From the NCBI GenBank assembly GCA_037444075.1, contig JBBIND010000012.1, forward strand, positions 1 through 64,000: a stretch of DNA of 64,000 nt, in the 5' to 3' direction. A program made the translations under genes and the position numbers. Shown piece after piece: positions 41,763-50,512 of the stretch. The DNA comes from JBBIND01 sp037444075. Its GTDB lineage: Bacteria; Acidobacteriota; Terriglobia; Bryobacterales; Bryobacteraceae. How positions within the stretch are numbered: position 1 is the stretch's first letter; each line of letters starts with the position of its first letter. The notes under the pieces were generated by a model that saw nothing but the letters and a program-made list of their open reading frames with translations, was not told where the DNA came from and ran no database searches.

Positions 41763-42329
41763 TCAGAAGGACTGCGCCGCGGGACGTCGCTTGCGTTTGC
41801 CGAAGGCTTCCGACCACGCCTCCTGGATCTTCTCAAAGCCCTCCCGGAAACCATCTTTGAGCTCACGCGGGGCGACGTCGGCGCAGAAGTTCGCCGCGTC
41901 AATGAGATAGGGGGCGAACCGGCTCTCCACCACCGCCTTGGGCGGAGGCTTGGGAGCGAACGCCACCATGGCAAGCACCAGGGCAATGGCCGGTATCAAG
42001 CCTCGGACCAGGCCGAAGGCTGCTCCAAGGGAGCGGTCCAGCCAGGTGAGCCCCATCCAGCGGAACGCCGCTGCCAGGAGCCTGCCGAGCAGCCCACCCG
42101 CCACCATGCAGCCGCCCAGGACCAGCCAGAAACCTATGAAATTGGCCACCTTGGGCGAACTGACCCAGGGGATGAGAAACGCCCCCGCGACACCATAAAA
42201 CCAGATGGCGGCCAGCAAGCCGAGGATCGTGGCGGCGAAGCCAACTCCCACCCGCGCGAACCCCTTGGCACAGCCCGCCGCCACCGAAAGCCCCACGATG
42301 AGGAGCAGGACGATGTCAAGCCAGTTCAC
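41763..42329 (-). CDS. cvpA: CvpA family membrane protein
   Basis: Inner-membrane protein of 188 residues with four helices in the first 125 residues. The opening NWLDIVLLLIVGLSVAAGCAKGF is typical of CvpA, as is the LDRSLGAAFGLVRGLI loop. A charged tail rich in Lys/Arg closes the protein. In enterobacteria cvpA sits beside purF; here it overlaps the purC stop by four bases (ATGA), another purine-gene association. Its role is thought to be envelope homeostasis. Confidence 0.85.
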   Translation of the reverse strand: MNWLDIVLLLIVGLSVAAGCAKGFARVGVGFAATILGLLAAIWFYGVAGAFLIPWVSSPKVANFIGFWLVLGGCMVAGGLLGRLLAAAFRWMGLTWLDRSLGAAFGLVRGLIPAIALVLAMVAFAPKPPPKAVVESRFAPYLIDAANFCADVAPRELKDGFREGFEKIQEAWSEAFGKRKRRPAAQSF

Positions 42330-43216
42330 AGGTCTTTTCCGCTGAGCAACTGGTAGGCTTCCAGGTACTTCTCCCTGGTTTTCGAAGCAACTTCCGGCGG
42401 CAGCGCAGGCGCCGGAGGCTGCTTATTCCATTGAATGGACTCCAGGTAGTCGCGCACGAACTGCTTGTCGTAAGACAACTGCGGACCGCCCGGGCGATAG
42501 CTGTCAGCCGGCCAGAAGCGCGACGAGTCCGGAGTCAGAGCCTCGTCCGCCAACACCAGGCGCCCGTCGACGAACCCGAATTCGAACTTCGTGTCAGCCA
42601 GGATGATGCCCTTCTGCTCGGCGTAGGCGGAGGCGCGCTCATAGATAGCCAGCGTCGTGTCGCGCAGTTGGGCGGCGACGTCATCGCCCACGCGTTCCAC
42701 CACCTGCTCGTAGGAGATGTTCTCGTCGTGCCCGGTCTGGGCTTTCGTGGCTGGAGTGAACAGCGGCTTCGGAAGCCGGTCACTCTCGACGAGTCCCGGC
42801 GGAAGCTGGACTCCGGAGATGCTGCCGGCGGATTTGTAGTCCTTCCAGCCGGAGCCCGCCAGGTAGCCGCGCGCCACGCACTCCACGTCGATCATTTCGG
42901 CGCGGCGGACCAGCATGGAGCGCCCTTCCAACTGGTCCCTGAAGCGCGGCAGCGGGTCGGGATACTGGCCGACGTCAGCGGTGATGAAGTGCGTGGGCAC
43001 CAGATCGCTGAGAAAATCGAACCAGAAGATGGACAACTGCGTGAGGATCCGGCCCTTCTGGGGAATCCCCGTGGCGAGGATGTAGTCGAATGCCGAGATG
43101 CGGTCCGAGGCCACAATCAGCAAACGCTCGCCCAGCTCATACACATCGCGCACCTTGCCGCGCGAGCGCAGCGGCACACCCGGCAGGTGGCTTTCAAGAA
43201 GTATGTCGCCGGCCAT
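42326..43216 (-). CDS. purC: SAICAR synthase
   Basis: Purine biosynthesis enzyme that joins aspartate to CAIR with ATP. The 296 residues match the longer (eukaryote-like/Acidobacteria) class. Markers are SRGKVRDVYELGERLLIVAS near 17-36, DRISAFDYIL near 37, RSMLVRRAEMIDVECVARGY near 98-117, the LADTKFEFG metal region near 201, and DEALTPDSSRFWP near 217-229. It is coupled to cvpA downstream. No further purine gene is adjacent. Confidence 0.95.
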   Translation of the reverse strand: MAGDILLESHLPGVPLRSRGKVRDVYELGERLLIVASDRISAFDYILATGIPQKGRILTQLSIFWFDFLSDLVPTHFITADVGQYPDPLPRFRDQLEGRSMLVRRAEMIDVECVARGYLAGSGWKDYKSAGSISGVQLPPGLVESDRLPKPLFTPATKAQTGHDENISYEQVVERVGDDVAAQLRDTTLAIYERASAYAEQKGIILADTKFEFGFVDGRLVLADEALTPDSSRFWPADSYRPGGPQLSYDKQFVRDYLESIQWNKQPPAPALPPEVASKTREKYLEAYQLLSGKDL

Positions 43217-43236
43217 ATCCCGATCAGTTCGCGGAC

Positions 43237-44361
43237 TTACGCCCGCGAGATCTGCTCCCAGGTCACTTCTCTGCCCTTCACGCAGGCTTCGAGCGCCATC
43301 ACCGCTGTCAGGGTGCTTTCGGCGGCGGCAAAGGCCATGTTCTCGATCTTGCCGGTGCGCGCGCCCTCAATGAACTCGTTCACCGCGTCGAGCGTGATGT
43401 CGTGCTTGGTTTCCGCCGTCTCGACGGGTTGCTTGTCGCGCCAGACGGTGTAGCCCCGGCGGGAGACGTTCACCGCTCCCTTTTCGCAAATGAAGGTCTC
43501 TGAGACGTCCTGGAAACCGGGCGTGCGGAACTGGTTGGCGCTGTAGCTGAACGTCATTCCGTCGGCGAACTGGAACGTCACGGCCACGTTGTCGTAAATG
43601 TTGCCGTAGTGGCGCAACTGCCGGCTGCCGTAACCTGAGACGCGGACCGGGTGAGTGTTGGTGAACCAATTGACGACGTCGATGTTGTGGCAATCCTGTT
43701 CCACCAGAATGTCGCCTGACAGTTCCCGGTAGAAGAACCAGTTGCGGATCTTCTCTTCGGATTCCGCGTGTCCGGTCTTGATCGTGGGACCGCCGCCGAG
43801 CCACGCGGCGCGGACCATCTTGATCGGTCCGATCTCGCCCGACGTTGCGATCTGGTGCGCCCGCCGGTATTCCTTGCCGTAGCGCTGCTGGTAGCCCACG
43901 GTAATACGCTTGGTCTTGTCCGCCTTCTTGGCGGCTTCCACTACTCTCCGGCAGCCCGCCGCGTTTACTCCCGCGGGCTTCTCCATGAAGATGTGCTTGC
44001 GCGCGGCGACCGCCGCCTCAAAGTGCTCCGGATGCAGATAGGCGGGAGTGGCAATCAGGACCGCATCCACGTCGCTCCTCAGCAGTTCCTTGTAATCCTT
44101 GTAAGTGCGCGCGCCGGAGTACTTCTCGCGCGCGACGGTCAAGCGGTCCTCATAAATGTCGCAGACCGCGGTTACCTTGGCGAACTCGTTTCTGGCGAAC
44201 AGCCCGCTGACATACATGCCGCGGCCGCCCGTGCCGATCACTCCGAGCGAAAGCGCGGAATTGGCTTGCGATCCCCGCACGGCGCCGGGCAGTACAATCA
44301 TGAGTCCTGCTCCAGCCGAAGCCGACTGAACAAAGCCGCGGCGGGTGGATGATTTCTGCAT
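43237..44361 (-). CDS. Tat-exported Gfo/Idh/MocA oxidoreductase
   Basis: Periplasmic dehydrogenase-like protein of 374 residues. The N-terminus carries a twin-arginine signal (STRRGFVQSASAGAGLMIVL), so it is exported folded, presumably with its nicotinamide cofactor bound. Rossmann motif LGVIGTGGRGMYVSGLFARN follows near 39-58; catalytic EKP is in IFMEKPAGVN near 123. QQRYGKEYRRAHQ and EQDCHNIDVVNW are typical of the Tat-associated subfamily. Very strong GAGGAGGT ribosome-binding site. The purC gene begins 20 bp downstream. Substrate unknown. Confidence 0.9.
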   Translation of the reverse strand: MQKSSTRRGFVQSASAGAGLMIVLPGAVRGSQANSALSLGVIGTGGRGMYVSGLFARNEFAKVTAVCDIYEDRLTVAREKYSGARTYKDYKELLRSDVDAVLIATPAYLHPEHFEAAVAARKHIFMEKPAGVNAAGCRRVVEAAKKADKTKRITVGYQQRYGKEYRRAHQIATSGEIGPIKMVRAAWLGGGPTIKTGHAESEEKIRNWFFYRELSGDILVEQDCHNIDVVNWFTNTHPVRVSGYGSRQLRHYGNIYDNVAVTFQFADGMTFSYSANQFRTPGFQDVSETFICEKGAVNVSRRGYTVWRDKQPVETAETKHDITLDAVNEFIEGARTGKIENMAFAAAESTLTAVMALEACVKGREVTWEQISRA

Positions 44362-44436
44362 CTGTACCTCCTCAGAATCCGAATGTGAAACTATGGGAAT
44401 ACTGTTTTTCCGTATTCATTATACTGAGTGAGATCC

Positions 44437-45930
44437 ATGAAGCTGTCGATTCTGGTGCCAGTCTACAACGAGCGCACGGTGGTTGAGCGCAGCCTCGCCC
44501 AGGTTCTCACCGCGCGCCTGCCGGAGGCGATGGAGCGTGAAGTTATCGTGGTGGATGACTGCTCTACCGACGGCACGGTGCAAATCCTGGAAAGGCTGGC
44601 AGCCGCGCATCCGGAGATCGTGCTTGCCCGGCACCCCGTCAACCGCGGTAAAGGCGCTGCTCTGCGGACCGCTTTGCAGCACGCCTCGGGCGATTTCTGC
44701 CTGGTTCAGGACGCCGACCTGGAATACGATCCGTCCGAATATCCCCGGCTGTTATTACCCCTGCTCCTGGGACACGCCGATGCTGTTTTCGGTTCACGGT
44801 ACCTGGCCGGAGCCCAGCGGCGCGTGCTGCCCTTCTGGCATTCGCTGATCAACAAGACGCTGACGCTGCTCTGCAACATGTTCTGCAACCTCGACCTGAC
44901 CGACATGGAGACCTGCTACAAGGTCTTCCGCACGGACTTGTTGAAGAGCATCCCCATCCGCTCGGACCGCTTCGGGTTTGAACCGGAAATTACGCTGAAG
45001 TGCGCCAAGCGGAAGCTGCGCATCTACGAGGTGCCCATCAGCTATCACGGCCGCAGCTACGAGGAAGGCAAGAAGATCGGCTGGTGGGACGGAGTGAAAG
45101 CGCTCGGCGTCATCTTCCACTTCTGGTTGATTGATGACCTTTACGTCGAACCCTACGGACGCGGCGTGCTGAACAACCTGACGGGCACCCCCCAATACGT
45201 CAACTGGATCACGGATACCTTCCGCCCGGGACTCCCTACACCGGTGCGGCCGCATTTGGGGGACACCGTCCTCGAAATCGGAGCCGGGTTAGGCATCTTC
45301 ACCGGGCGTCTGATGAGCAGGCGTTTGCGCTACGTTGCCGCCGAGAGCGATCCTCTCTACCTGCACGCGCTCAGAAACCGTTTCCTGAGGACCCCCAATG
45401 TGGAGGTCGAGCCTTTGGACCAAGCCGCTCTCAGCGGTTTGGCAGGCTCGGACGGCGGCTTCGATACGGCCCTCTGCCTCAACGTCGTTGAATACCTGGA
45501 CGAACCCGAATCGACCGTGGCCGAACTCAGCCGTTTGCTCCGCCCGGGCGGCAAACTAGTGCTGCTGGCGCCCAGGGGAGAAGGACTGTACGGGCGCGTC
45601 GACCGGGCCATGGGTCACCGCCGCCGCTATTCGGCCGACGCTCTTCGATCGCTGGCCGAACGGCAGGGGTTGCGAGTGGTCAGTATCCGCCATCTCAATC
45701 GCATTTCGACGCCCGTCTGGTGGTTGCACGCGCGCCTGCTCCACCGGCGCCGCATCAGCAAACTTGCGCTGAAGATCTTTGACAAGACGGTCTGGCTATG
45801 GCGGCGCCTGGACCGGCTGCTGCCATGGGGGGGACTCACTCTGGTACTTGTGGCCGAGCGTCCCCGGCACGGGGCTGACCAGGCGGCTTGTACCGTCAAT
45901 TCCGATGTGCATACACTGAAGGTTCCATGA
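44437..45930 (+). CDS. Glycosyltransferase 2 - methyltransferase fusion
   Basis: Two-domain protein of 497 residues. The first about 240 are a GT2 dolichyl/undecaprenyl-phosphate-mannose-synthase-like transferase (SILVPVYNERTVVERSL, VVDDCSTDGT, VQDADLEYDPSEYP, GSRYLAGAQRR, DMETCYKVFR). No membrane helices follow. From about 275 it is a class I SAM-dependent methyltransferase (VLEIGAGLGIFTGRL, AAESDPLY, NVVEYLDEPESTVAELSRLL). Fusing sugar transfer to methylation suggests synthesis and capping or modification of a lipid-linked glycan. Start ATG 44437 (a GTG at 44428 is possible). Its stop overlaps the next gene as ATGA. Confidence 0.85.
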   Translation: MKLSILVPVYNERTVVERSLAQVLTARLPEAMEREVIVVDDCSTDGTVQILERLAAAHPEIVLARHPVNRGKGAALRTALQHASGDFCLVQDADLEYDPSEYPRLLLPLLLGHADAVFGSRYLAGAQRRVLPFWHSLINKTLTLLCNMFCNLDLTDMETCYKVFRTDLLKSIPIRSDRFGFEPEITLKCAKRKLRIYEVPISYHGRSYEEGKKIGWWDGVKALGVIFHFWLIDDLYVEPYGRGVLNNLTGTPQYVNWITDTFRPGLPTPVRPHLGDTVLEIGAGLGIFTGRLMSRRLRYVAAESDPLYLHALRNRFLRTPNVEVEPLDQAALSGLAGSDGGFDTALCLNVVEYLDEPESTVAELSRLLRPGGKLVLLAPRGEGLYGRVDRAMGHRRRYSADALRSLAERQGLRVVSIRHLNRISTPVWWLHARLLHRRRISKLALKIFDKTVWLWRRLDRLLPWGGLTLVLVAERPRHGADQAACTVNSDVHTLKVP

Positions 45931-46778
45931 GCTACCACTTCCGGCATTCCATCTGCAACGAAATCTATCAGGATCAACCCTTCGCGGACGCTTGCCGCTC
46001 CATGAAGGCGATCGGCTACGAAGGCATTGAAATCGCGCCGTTCACGCTCGCTGAGGACCCGGCGAAACTGCCAGCCGCCAAGCGCAAGGAGCACGCTTCC
46101 ACCATTCAGTCAGAGGGCCTGCAATTCGCCGGCCTCCATTGGCTCATGGTTGCACCCAAGGGCTTGCATGTTACGACGCCCGACAAGGCTCTGCGTGAGA
46201 AAAGCTGGCTCCACATCCGTAACCTGATCGACTTGTGCGCGGACCTCGCTGGCAGCCAGGAGGACAAAGGCGTCATGATATTCGGTTCCCCGCAGCAGCG
46301 TTGCTCGACGGGCGGCATGAGCCCCGCCGATGCGACGCGCAATTTCGTGGAGGGTCTGGCCGGGGTAGCTCCGCACGCCGAGGAGCGCGGCGTCACCATT
46401 CTGGTCGAGGCGCTGCCGCGCGCCCAGTGTGACATCGTCCTCTCGCTGGACGAAGCCGTGCGCATCGTCAACGAGATCAACAGCCCGGCAGTGCGCACGA
46501 TGTTCGACACGCACAACGCCATCGACGAGGTGGTTTCCCACGGCGACCTGGTGGACCGTCATTTCGAGATGATCCGCCACGTCCATGTCAACGAAATGGA
46601 TGGCCGCCACCCCGGCACGAGCGATTACAACTTCCTCCCGCTGCTGAAGACGTTGCGCAAGCGCGAGTATCAAGGGTGGGTATCACTCGAAGCCTTCGAC
46701 TTCTCGCCGGGCGCTGAGCGCATTGCCAGCGAGTCGCTGCGTTACTTGCAGACGCAGATCAACAAGCTCAACTCGTGA
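45927..46778 (+). CDS. Hydroxypyruvate isomerase-like/sugar isomerase TIM-barrel protein
   Basis: Soluble TIM-barrel enzyme of 283 residues in the xylose isomerase-like superfamily. Metal-site landmarks are ILVEALP near 155, RTMFDTHNA near 191, HVHVNEMDGRHPG near 214 and WVSLEAFDFSPG near 249. Such proteins isomerise or epimerise sugars or short hydroxy-carbonyl compounds. It is coupled on both sides: its start overlaps the glycosyltransferase fusion gene (ATGA) and its stop overlaps the epimerase gene (GTGA). This suggests a role in the same glycan route. Confidence 0.82.
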   Translation: MSYHFRHSICNEIYQDQPFADACRSMKAIGYEGIEIAPFTLAEDPAKLPAAKRKEHASTIQSEGLQFAGLHWLMVAPKGLHVTTPDKALREKSWLHIRNLIDLCADLAGSQEDKGVMIFGSPQQRCSTGGMSPADATRNFVEGLAGVAPHAEERGVTILVEALPRAQCDIVLSLDEAVRIVNEINSPAVRTMFDTHNAIDEVVSHGDLVDRHFEMIRHVHVNEMDGRHPGTSDYNFLPLLKTLRKREYQGWVSLEAFDFSPGAERIASESLRYLQTQINKLNS

Positions 46779-47734
46779 AACGCGTCGTTGTCACGGGCGG
46801 CGCCGGTTTCATCGGTTCCGCGCTAGTGCGGGAACTGCTTCGCTCCGGGGACTGCCGGGTCGCCGTCATCGACAACCTGCTGACGGGCAAGGAAGAGAAC
46901 CTCGACGGCCAGCGTTCTTCAATCGAGTTTCATCGGGCGGACATACGTTCCTACGAGTCCATCGCCGGCCTGGTGAGCGGCGCCGACACGGTTTTCCATC
47001 TGGCCGCCATTCCCTCGGTTCCGCGCTCCATTCAGGAGCCCGTGCCATCCCACGAGGTCAACATCGACGGCACGTTCAACGTCTTTCGCGCAGCCGTTGA
47101 GGGCGGCGTCCGGCGCATCGTCTACGCTGCCTCGAGCAGCGCCTACGGTGACACGGAGACGCTCCCCAAAGTGGAGACGATGGCGCCGCGTCCGAGATCT
47201 CCTTACGCCGCGCAGAAGTTGCTCGGCGAGTACTACGCCAGCATCTTTGCCAGCTGCTATCCGATTGAAGCGGTGTCGCTGCGCTACTTCAACGTGTACG
47301 GTCCGCGCCAGGATCCGAGCAGCCCGTACTCCGGCGTCATCTCGGTGTTCCTGAACGCGTTGCTGGACCGCTGCCCGCCGACTATTTTCGGCGATGGCGA
47401 GCAATCGCGTGACTTTACTTACGTCGAAGACGTAGCCGCGCTTACGGCGCGAGCCGCGGTGATAGCAGGCATCAGCGGCAAAGTCTACAACGCGGGCAAT
47501 GGGAACCGCTACACGCTGAACCAGGTGTGGGAGGCAATGCAGAAGCTGGAAGGCGTCTCCATCCCGGCGCGTTACGATCAGCCGCGCGCCGGAGATGTGC
47601 GCGACTCGCAAGCCGACACGACGGCTGCCGGTCGTGAGTTGGGCCACAGTCCTCGCTTTTCGCTCGAGGAGGGCTTGCGGCGGACGCTCGAGTGGTATCG
47701 TACTCGCCGCGTGCCGTCCGGTTCGGCGCCCTAG
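46775..47734 (+). CDS. NAD-dependent nucleotide-sugar epimerase/dehydratase
   Basis: Extended SDR protein of 319 residues of the UDP-glucose 4-epimerase type. GTG start at 46775. Motifs are VVVTGGAGFIGSALV at 4-18, NLLTGKEENL near 33, the catalytic serine in AASSSAYGDTETLP, the YxxxK in YAAQKLLGEYY near 144, and RYFNVYGPRQDPSSPYSGV near 172. It resembles UDP-GlcNAc/GalNAc 4-epimerase. Last gene of the three-gene sugar operon; its stop interlocks in CTAG with the convergent gene. Confidence 0.88.
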   Translation: MKRVVVTGGAGFIGSALVRELLRSGDCRVAVIDNLLTGKEENLDGQRSSIEFHRADIRSYESIAGLVSGADTVFHLAAIPSVPRSIQEPVPSHEVNIDGTFNVFRAAVEGGVRRIVYAASSSAYGDTETLPKVETMAPRPRSPYAAQKLLGEYYASIFASCYPIEAVSLRYFNVYGPRQDPSSPYSGVISVFLNALLDRCPPTIFGDGEQSRDFTYVEDVAALTARAAVIAGISGKVYNAGNGNRYTLNQVWEAMQKLEGVSIPARYDQPRAGDVRDSQADTTAAGRELGHSPRFSLEEGLRRTLEWYRTRRVPSGSAP

Positions 47735-48378
47735 CGGTTTGTCCCGGCGCCCGCCCGGGCGGCTGGTTTGCCGTACACTTCAATCCAGTCCAACCGCGAA
47801 GACGCCGGTGTGCCGCCGCCGGTCATCAGGTCGGTCCAGCCAATCTCCTCCACGCGGCTCAGGTCGGGGCGCTCCACCGAGGCCCCTTCGACGACCGTCT
47901 TGATGTTCAGGCGGCGCCACCGCAGGTCGGCGACGTTGAATTCGCGTTCGCGCCAATCACCTGAGGCGTCATCGGCCTGGTCCGCCACCAGCCACGTGCC
48001 ATCGGCCAGCTTGAGGATAATGCGCAACTGACGGAAGCCGGATTGCTTGCTGCGCCAGCGGATCTTGGCTTGGCCTGTCAGGTCCACCAGCCGCTCGTTG
48101 TGCCGCAGGCTGATGGCGCAATTGCCTTCGCATTGGCCTGTCCAGATGTAGTAAGGATCGTCGGCGGGTTTGTCATGATTACTCTTCTTCAGGCCTTCAC
48201 GGCCAGGTCCGTGGAGAGTTACGGACAGGTTCGGATTGGCCACGTGTTCCTGAGTCACGGGCAGTGCCGCCGGTGTCTCTTTCCAGTCTTCGCGAAAAAA
48301 CAACCCGGGGCGGTCCTGTGCTGCCAGAAAGGCGGGCAGCAGCGACGCGATGATCAGCAAGGGTAGCAGGCGATTCAA
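47731..48378 (-). CDS. Secreted protein of unknown function
   Basis: Exported protein of 215 residues. The signal peptide is MNRLLPLLIIASLLPAFLAA. The rest is beta-rich, with GLFFREDWKETPAALPV, KIRWRSKQSGFRQLRIILKL and a closing SRLDWIEVYGKP, in a layout like jelly-roll carbohydrate-binding or DUF1080-type domains. I cannot assign a family with confidence. It is the only minus-strand gene between the sugar operon and the hydrogenase operon. Confidence 0.6.
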   Translation of the reverse strand: MNRLLPLLIIASLLPAFLAAQDRPGLFFREDWKETPAALPVTQEHVANPNLSVTLHGPGREGLKKSNHDKPADDPYYIWTGQCEGNCAISLRHNERLVDLTGQAKIRWRSKQSGFRQLRIILKLADGTWLVADQADDASGDWREREFNVADLRWRRLNIKTVVEGASVERPDLSRVEEIGWTDLMTGGGTPASSRLDWIEVYGKPAARAGAGTNR

Positions 48379-48497
48379 GATTCCGGTTCTCCTGGTGAGA
48401 TTGTAACCGTGCGCGCCCGCCTCCTGCGATCCGGCCAGGTTGGGTGCCAGTTGACCTGAAGGACAGCGCGTTCAAACAGCTTCGCCGGCGTAAGGAA

Positions 48498-49013
48498 TCA
48501 GTCAGGACGGCAGGTTTGCGCCAACCACGTGCGGACCTTGTCGGCGACGCTCGAAATGGCTGATTCCACACCGGGGTCCATGACACCTCCGACGGTGAAC
48601 ACATCTTTGGCTTCCACGGCCACGATATACACTTCCCGGGGAGCCGGCAGGTCCAACTCACGGGCGAGCGCCAACACGTCCAGCAGACCGATCGAATGCG
48701 GTGAATGACCCGGCGCGGCCGTCAGTTCCTCCTCGCGCAGAGCATAGATCGTGCCGGGTGGTCCGGAGCCTGTCAGCACTGTGTCCACGACTGCCAACCG
48801 GTCCACCCCGAGGATGTGATCGAGCAACCGGAAGCCTGATTCCGAGCAACTCACCGTTTCCGATTCCCGCGGAGGATCCCGGCGCAAGTTGTCCGCCACG
48901 CGGTACCCGAAGGCGTCGTCGGCGAGGATTTCGTTGCCGAGACAAAGCACCAGCGCCCGTTTTGCCAGGACCGAGTCTTCTGCCGCTTGGCTACTGCCGG
49001 CGGATCTGGCCAT
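48498..49013 (-). CDS. Hydrogenase maturation protease
   Basis: Endopeptidase of 171 residues (HyaD/HycI/FrcD type) that trims the C-terminus of the [NiFe] hydrogenase large subunit after nickel insertion. The signature GNEILADDAFGYRVADNL lies near 26-43, with the acidic nickel-sensing residues. VVDTVLTG near 75 and HSIGLLDVLALARELDLP near 103-120, with the conserved His, also fit. The start overlaps the last 23 bases of the large-subunit gene, ensuring co-expression with its substrate. It ends the operon. Confidence 0.9.
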   Translation of the reverse strand: MARSAGSSQAAEDSVLAKRALVLCLGNEILADDAFGYRVADNLRRDPPRESETVSCSESGFRLLDHILGVDRLAVVDTVLTGSGPPGTIYALREEELTAAPGHSPHSIGLLDVLALARELDLPAPREVYIVAVEAKDVFTVGGVMDPGVESAISSVADKVRTWLAQTCRPD

Positions 49014-50508
49014 CGGAATCGCGGCGCAGGGCAGCGAGCGTGTTGCCGGCGCCGTCGCGCAGTCTTACGTGCAGCGGCATGCTGCCCGGCAGCGAGTGCG
49101 TGGCGCAACCGAGGCAGGGGTCGTAGGCGCGGAATGCCATTTCCACCATGTTGAGAACACCGTCGGAAAGATTGTCGCGCGACACCAAACCCTTGGCCGC
49201 CTTCTCCACGCTCATGGCGATGCGGGCTGCGTTGTTCTGCGTGGCGACAATCAGGTTGGCTTTACGAATCAAGCCGCGCTCATCCGTCTGGAAGTGGTGG
49301 ATCAACGTGCCACGCGGAGCCTCCACCACGCCCACTCCTTCGCGGGGCGTGGCCGTGGGGATGTTTCGGACGTGCGGATCCAGGATTTCCTCGTCGTCGG
49401 CCAACTCTTTCAGCCGCTCGGCGGCATACAGGAGCTCAATGACCCTGGCCCAGTGATTCGCGAGCGTGTGGTGAACCGGCTTGCCGCCCAGCGTCCTGAA
49501 GAATTCCAGGTAGGCCTGTTGCGCCAGCGGCGTCGCCATGCCGTCGGCCACGTTCAGGCGGGCCAGGGGAGCCACGGAGTAAACGCCGCTTCCGGCTCCC
49601 TCGGTGAAACCGTGCCACCCGATGGGCTTCAGGTAGCAGAATTTCATGTAGCTCCATGGCTCGGTGTGTTCGGCCACCAAGTCCAGGTAGGAACGGGGAT
49701 CGCACTTGGTCCACTCCTGCCCTTCCGGCGACACGACGCGCAGCTTCCCGTCGTAGAAATTCACGCGGTTGTCCTCATCCACCAACCCCATGTAGTAAGT
49801 GCGATGAGTGAAGATATCCGAGAGGATCAGTTCCACGAAATCCGAGTTCTTCAGCACTACACGGTCGAACAGGTCAAGCGTAAAACCGGCAAACTCGACA
49901 GCTTCAGAGGCCACTCGCCGGAACTGCTCGCGGGCTTCTGAGTTCAGGCTCTTGGCGACACCCCCAGGCAGGCCCAGCACGGGATGTATGACTTTTCCTG
50001 CCGCCAGTGCCACTAATTCCCGCAGTTGGCGGCGGATCGTTACGACCTTGAGCCCGATTTCCTTGCCCACTTTGGCGACTACGCCAAGCACGTTGCGCTC
50101 CGCGGCCGGGGCGCGGGGCCCCACCACGAAATCAGGCCCGCCCAGAAAGTAGAAATGCAGTGCATGGTCCTCCGCCATGAAAGCGTTGTAGACCATCTCC
50201 CGGATCTTCTTCGCCGCGGGAGGCGGCTCCACTGAATACAGGTCGTCGAGCGCCTTGGTGGAAGCCATGTGGTGCGCCGTCGGACACACGCCGCAGATGC
50301 GCGACGTGATCTGAGGCAAATCCTCGGCGGGCCGGCCTTCTGCGAACTTCTCGAAGCCCCTCAATTCCGGCACCTGGAAATAGGCGCGCTCCACTTCACC
50401 GTCTTCGCCCAGGAAGATGTCGATCTTGCCGTGGCCTTCGAGCCGGGTCACCGGGTCGATCGTGATGCGGCGCCGGGCGGCGTCCGTGCCAGTCGAGGTT
50501 GCGCTCAT
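48991..50508 (-). CDS. mvhA: [NiFe] hydrogenase large subunit (MvhA-like, group 3c type)
   Basis: Catalytic subunit of 505 residues holding the NiFe site. Ligand motif L1 is SRICGVCPTAHH with C72 and C75; L2 is DPCLGCATH with C465 and C468, followed by a 34-residue tail expected to be cut after H471. LEGHGKIDIF near 23 and GWHGFTEGAGSGVYSVAPLA are typical of cytosolic group 3 enzymes. The neighbours MvhG, MvhD and HdrABC fit group 3c, which couples hydrogen oxidation to ferredoxin and disulfide reduction by flavin bifurcation. The ATG at 50508 follows the small-subunit stop by four bases. Confidence 0.92.
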   Translation of the reverse strand: MSATSTGTDAARRRITIDPVTRLEGHGKIDIFLGEDGEVERAYFQVPELRGFEKFAEGRPAEDLPQITSRICGVCPTAHHMASTKALDDLYSVEPPPAAKKIREMVYNAFMAEDHALHFYFLGGPDFVVGPRAPAAERNVLGVVAKVGKEIGLKVVTIRRQLRELVALAAGKVIHPVLGLPGGVAKSLNSEAREQFRRVASEAVEFAGFTLDLFDRVVLKNSDFVELILSDIFTHRTYYMGLVDEDNRVNFYDGKLRVVSPEGQEWTKCDPRSYLDLVAEHTEPWSYMKFCYLKPIGWHGFTEGAGSGVYSVAPLARLNVADGMATPLAQQAYLEFFRTLGGKPVHHTLANHWARVIELLYAAERLKELADDEEILDPHVRNIPTATPREGVGVVEAPRGTLIHHFQTDERGLIRKANLIVATQNNAARIAMSVEKAAKGLVSRDNLSDGVLNMVEMAFRAYDPCLGCATHSLPGSMPLHVRLRDGAGNTLAALRRDSDGQIRRQ

Positions 50509-50512
50509 GCCT

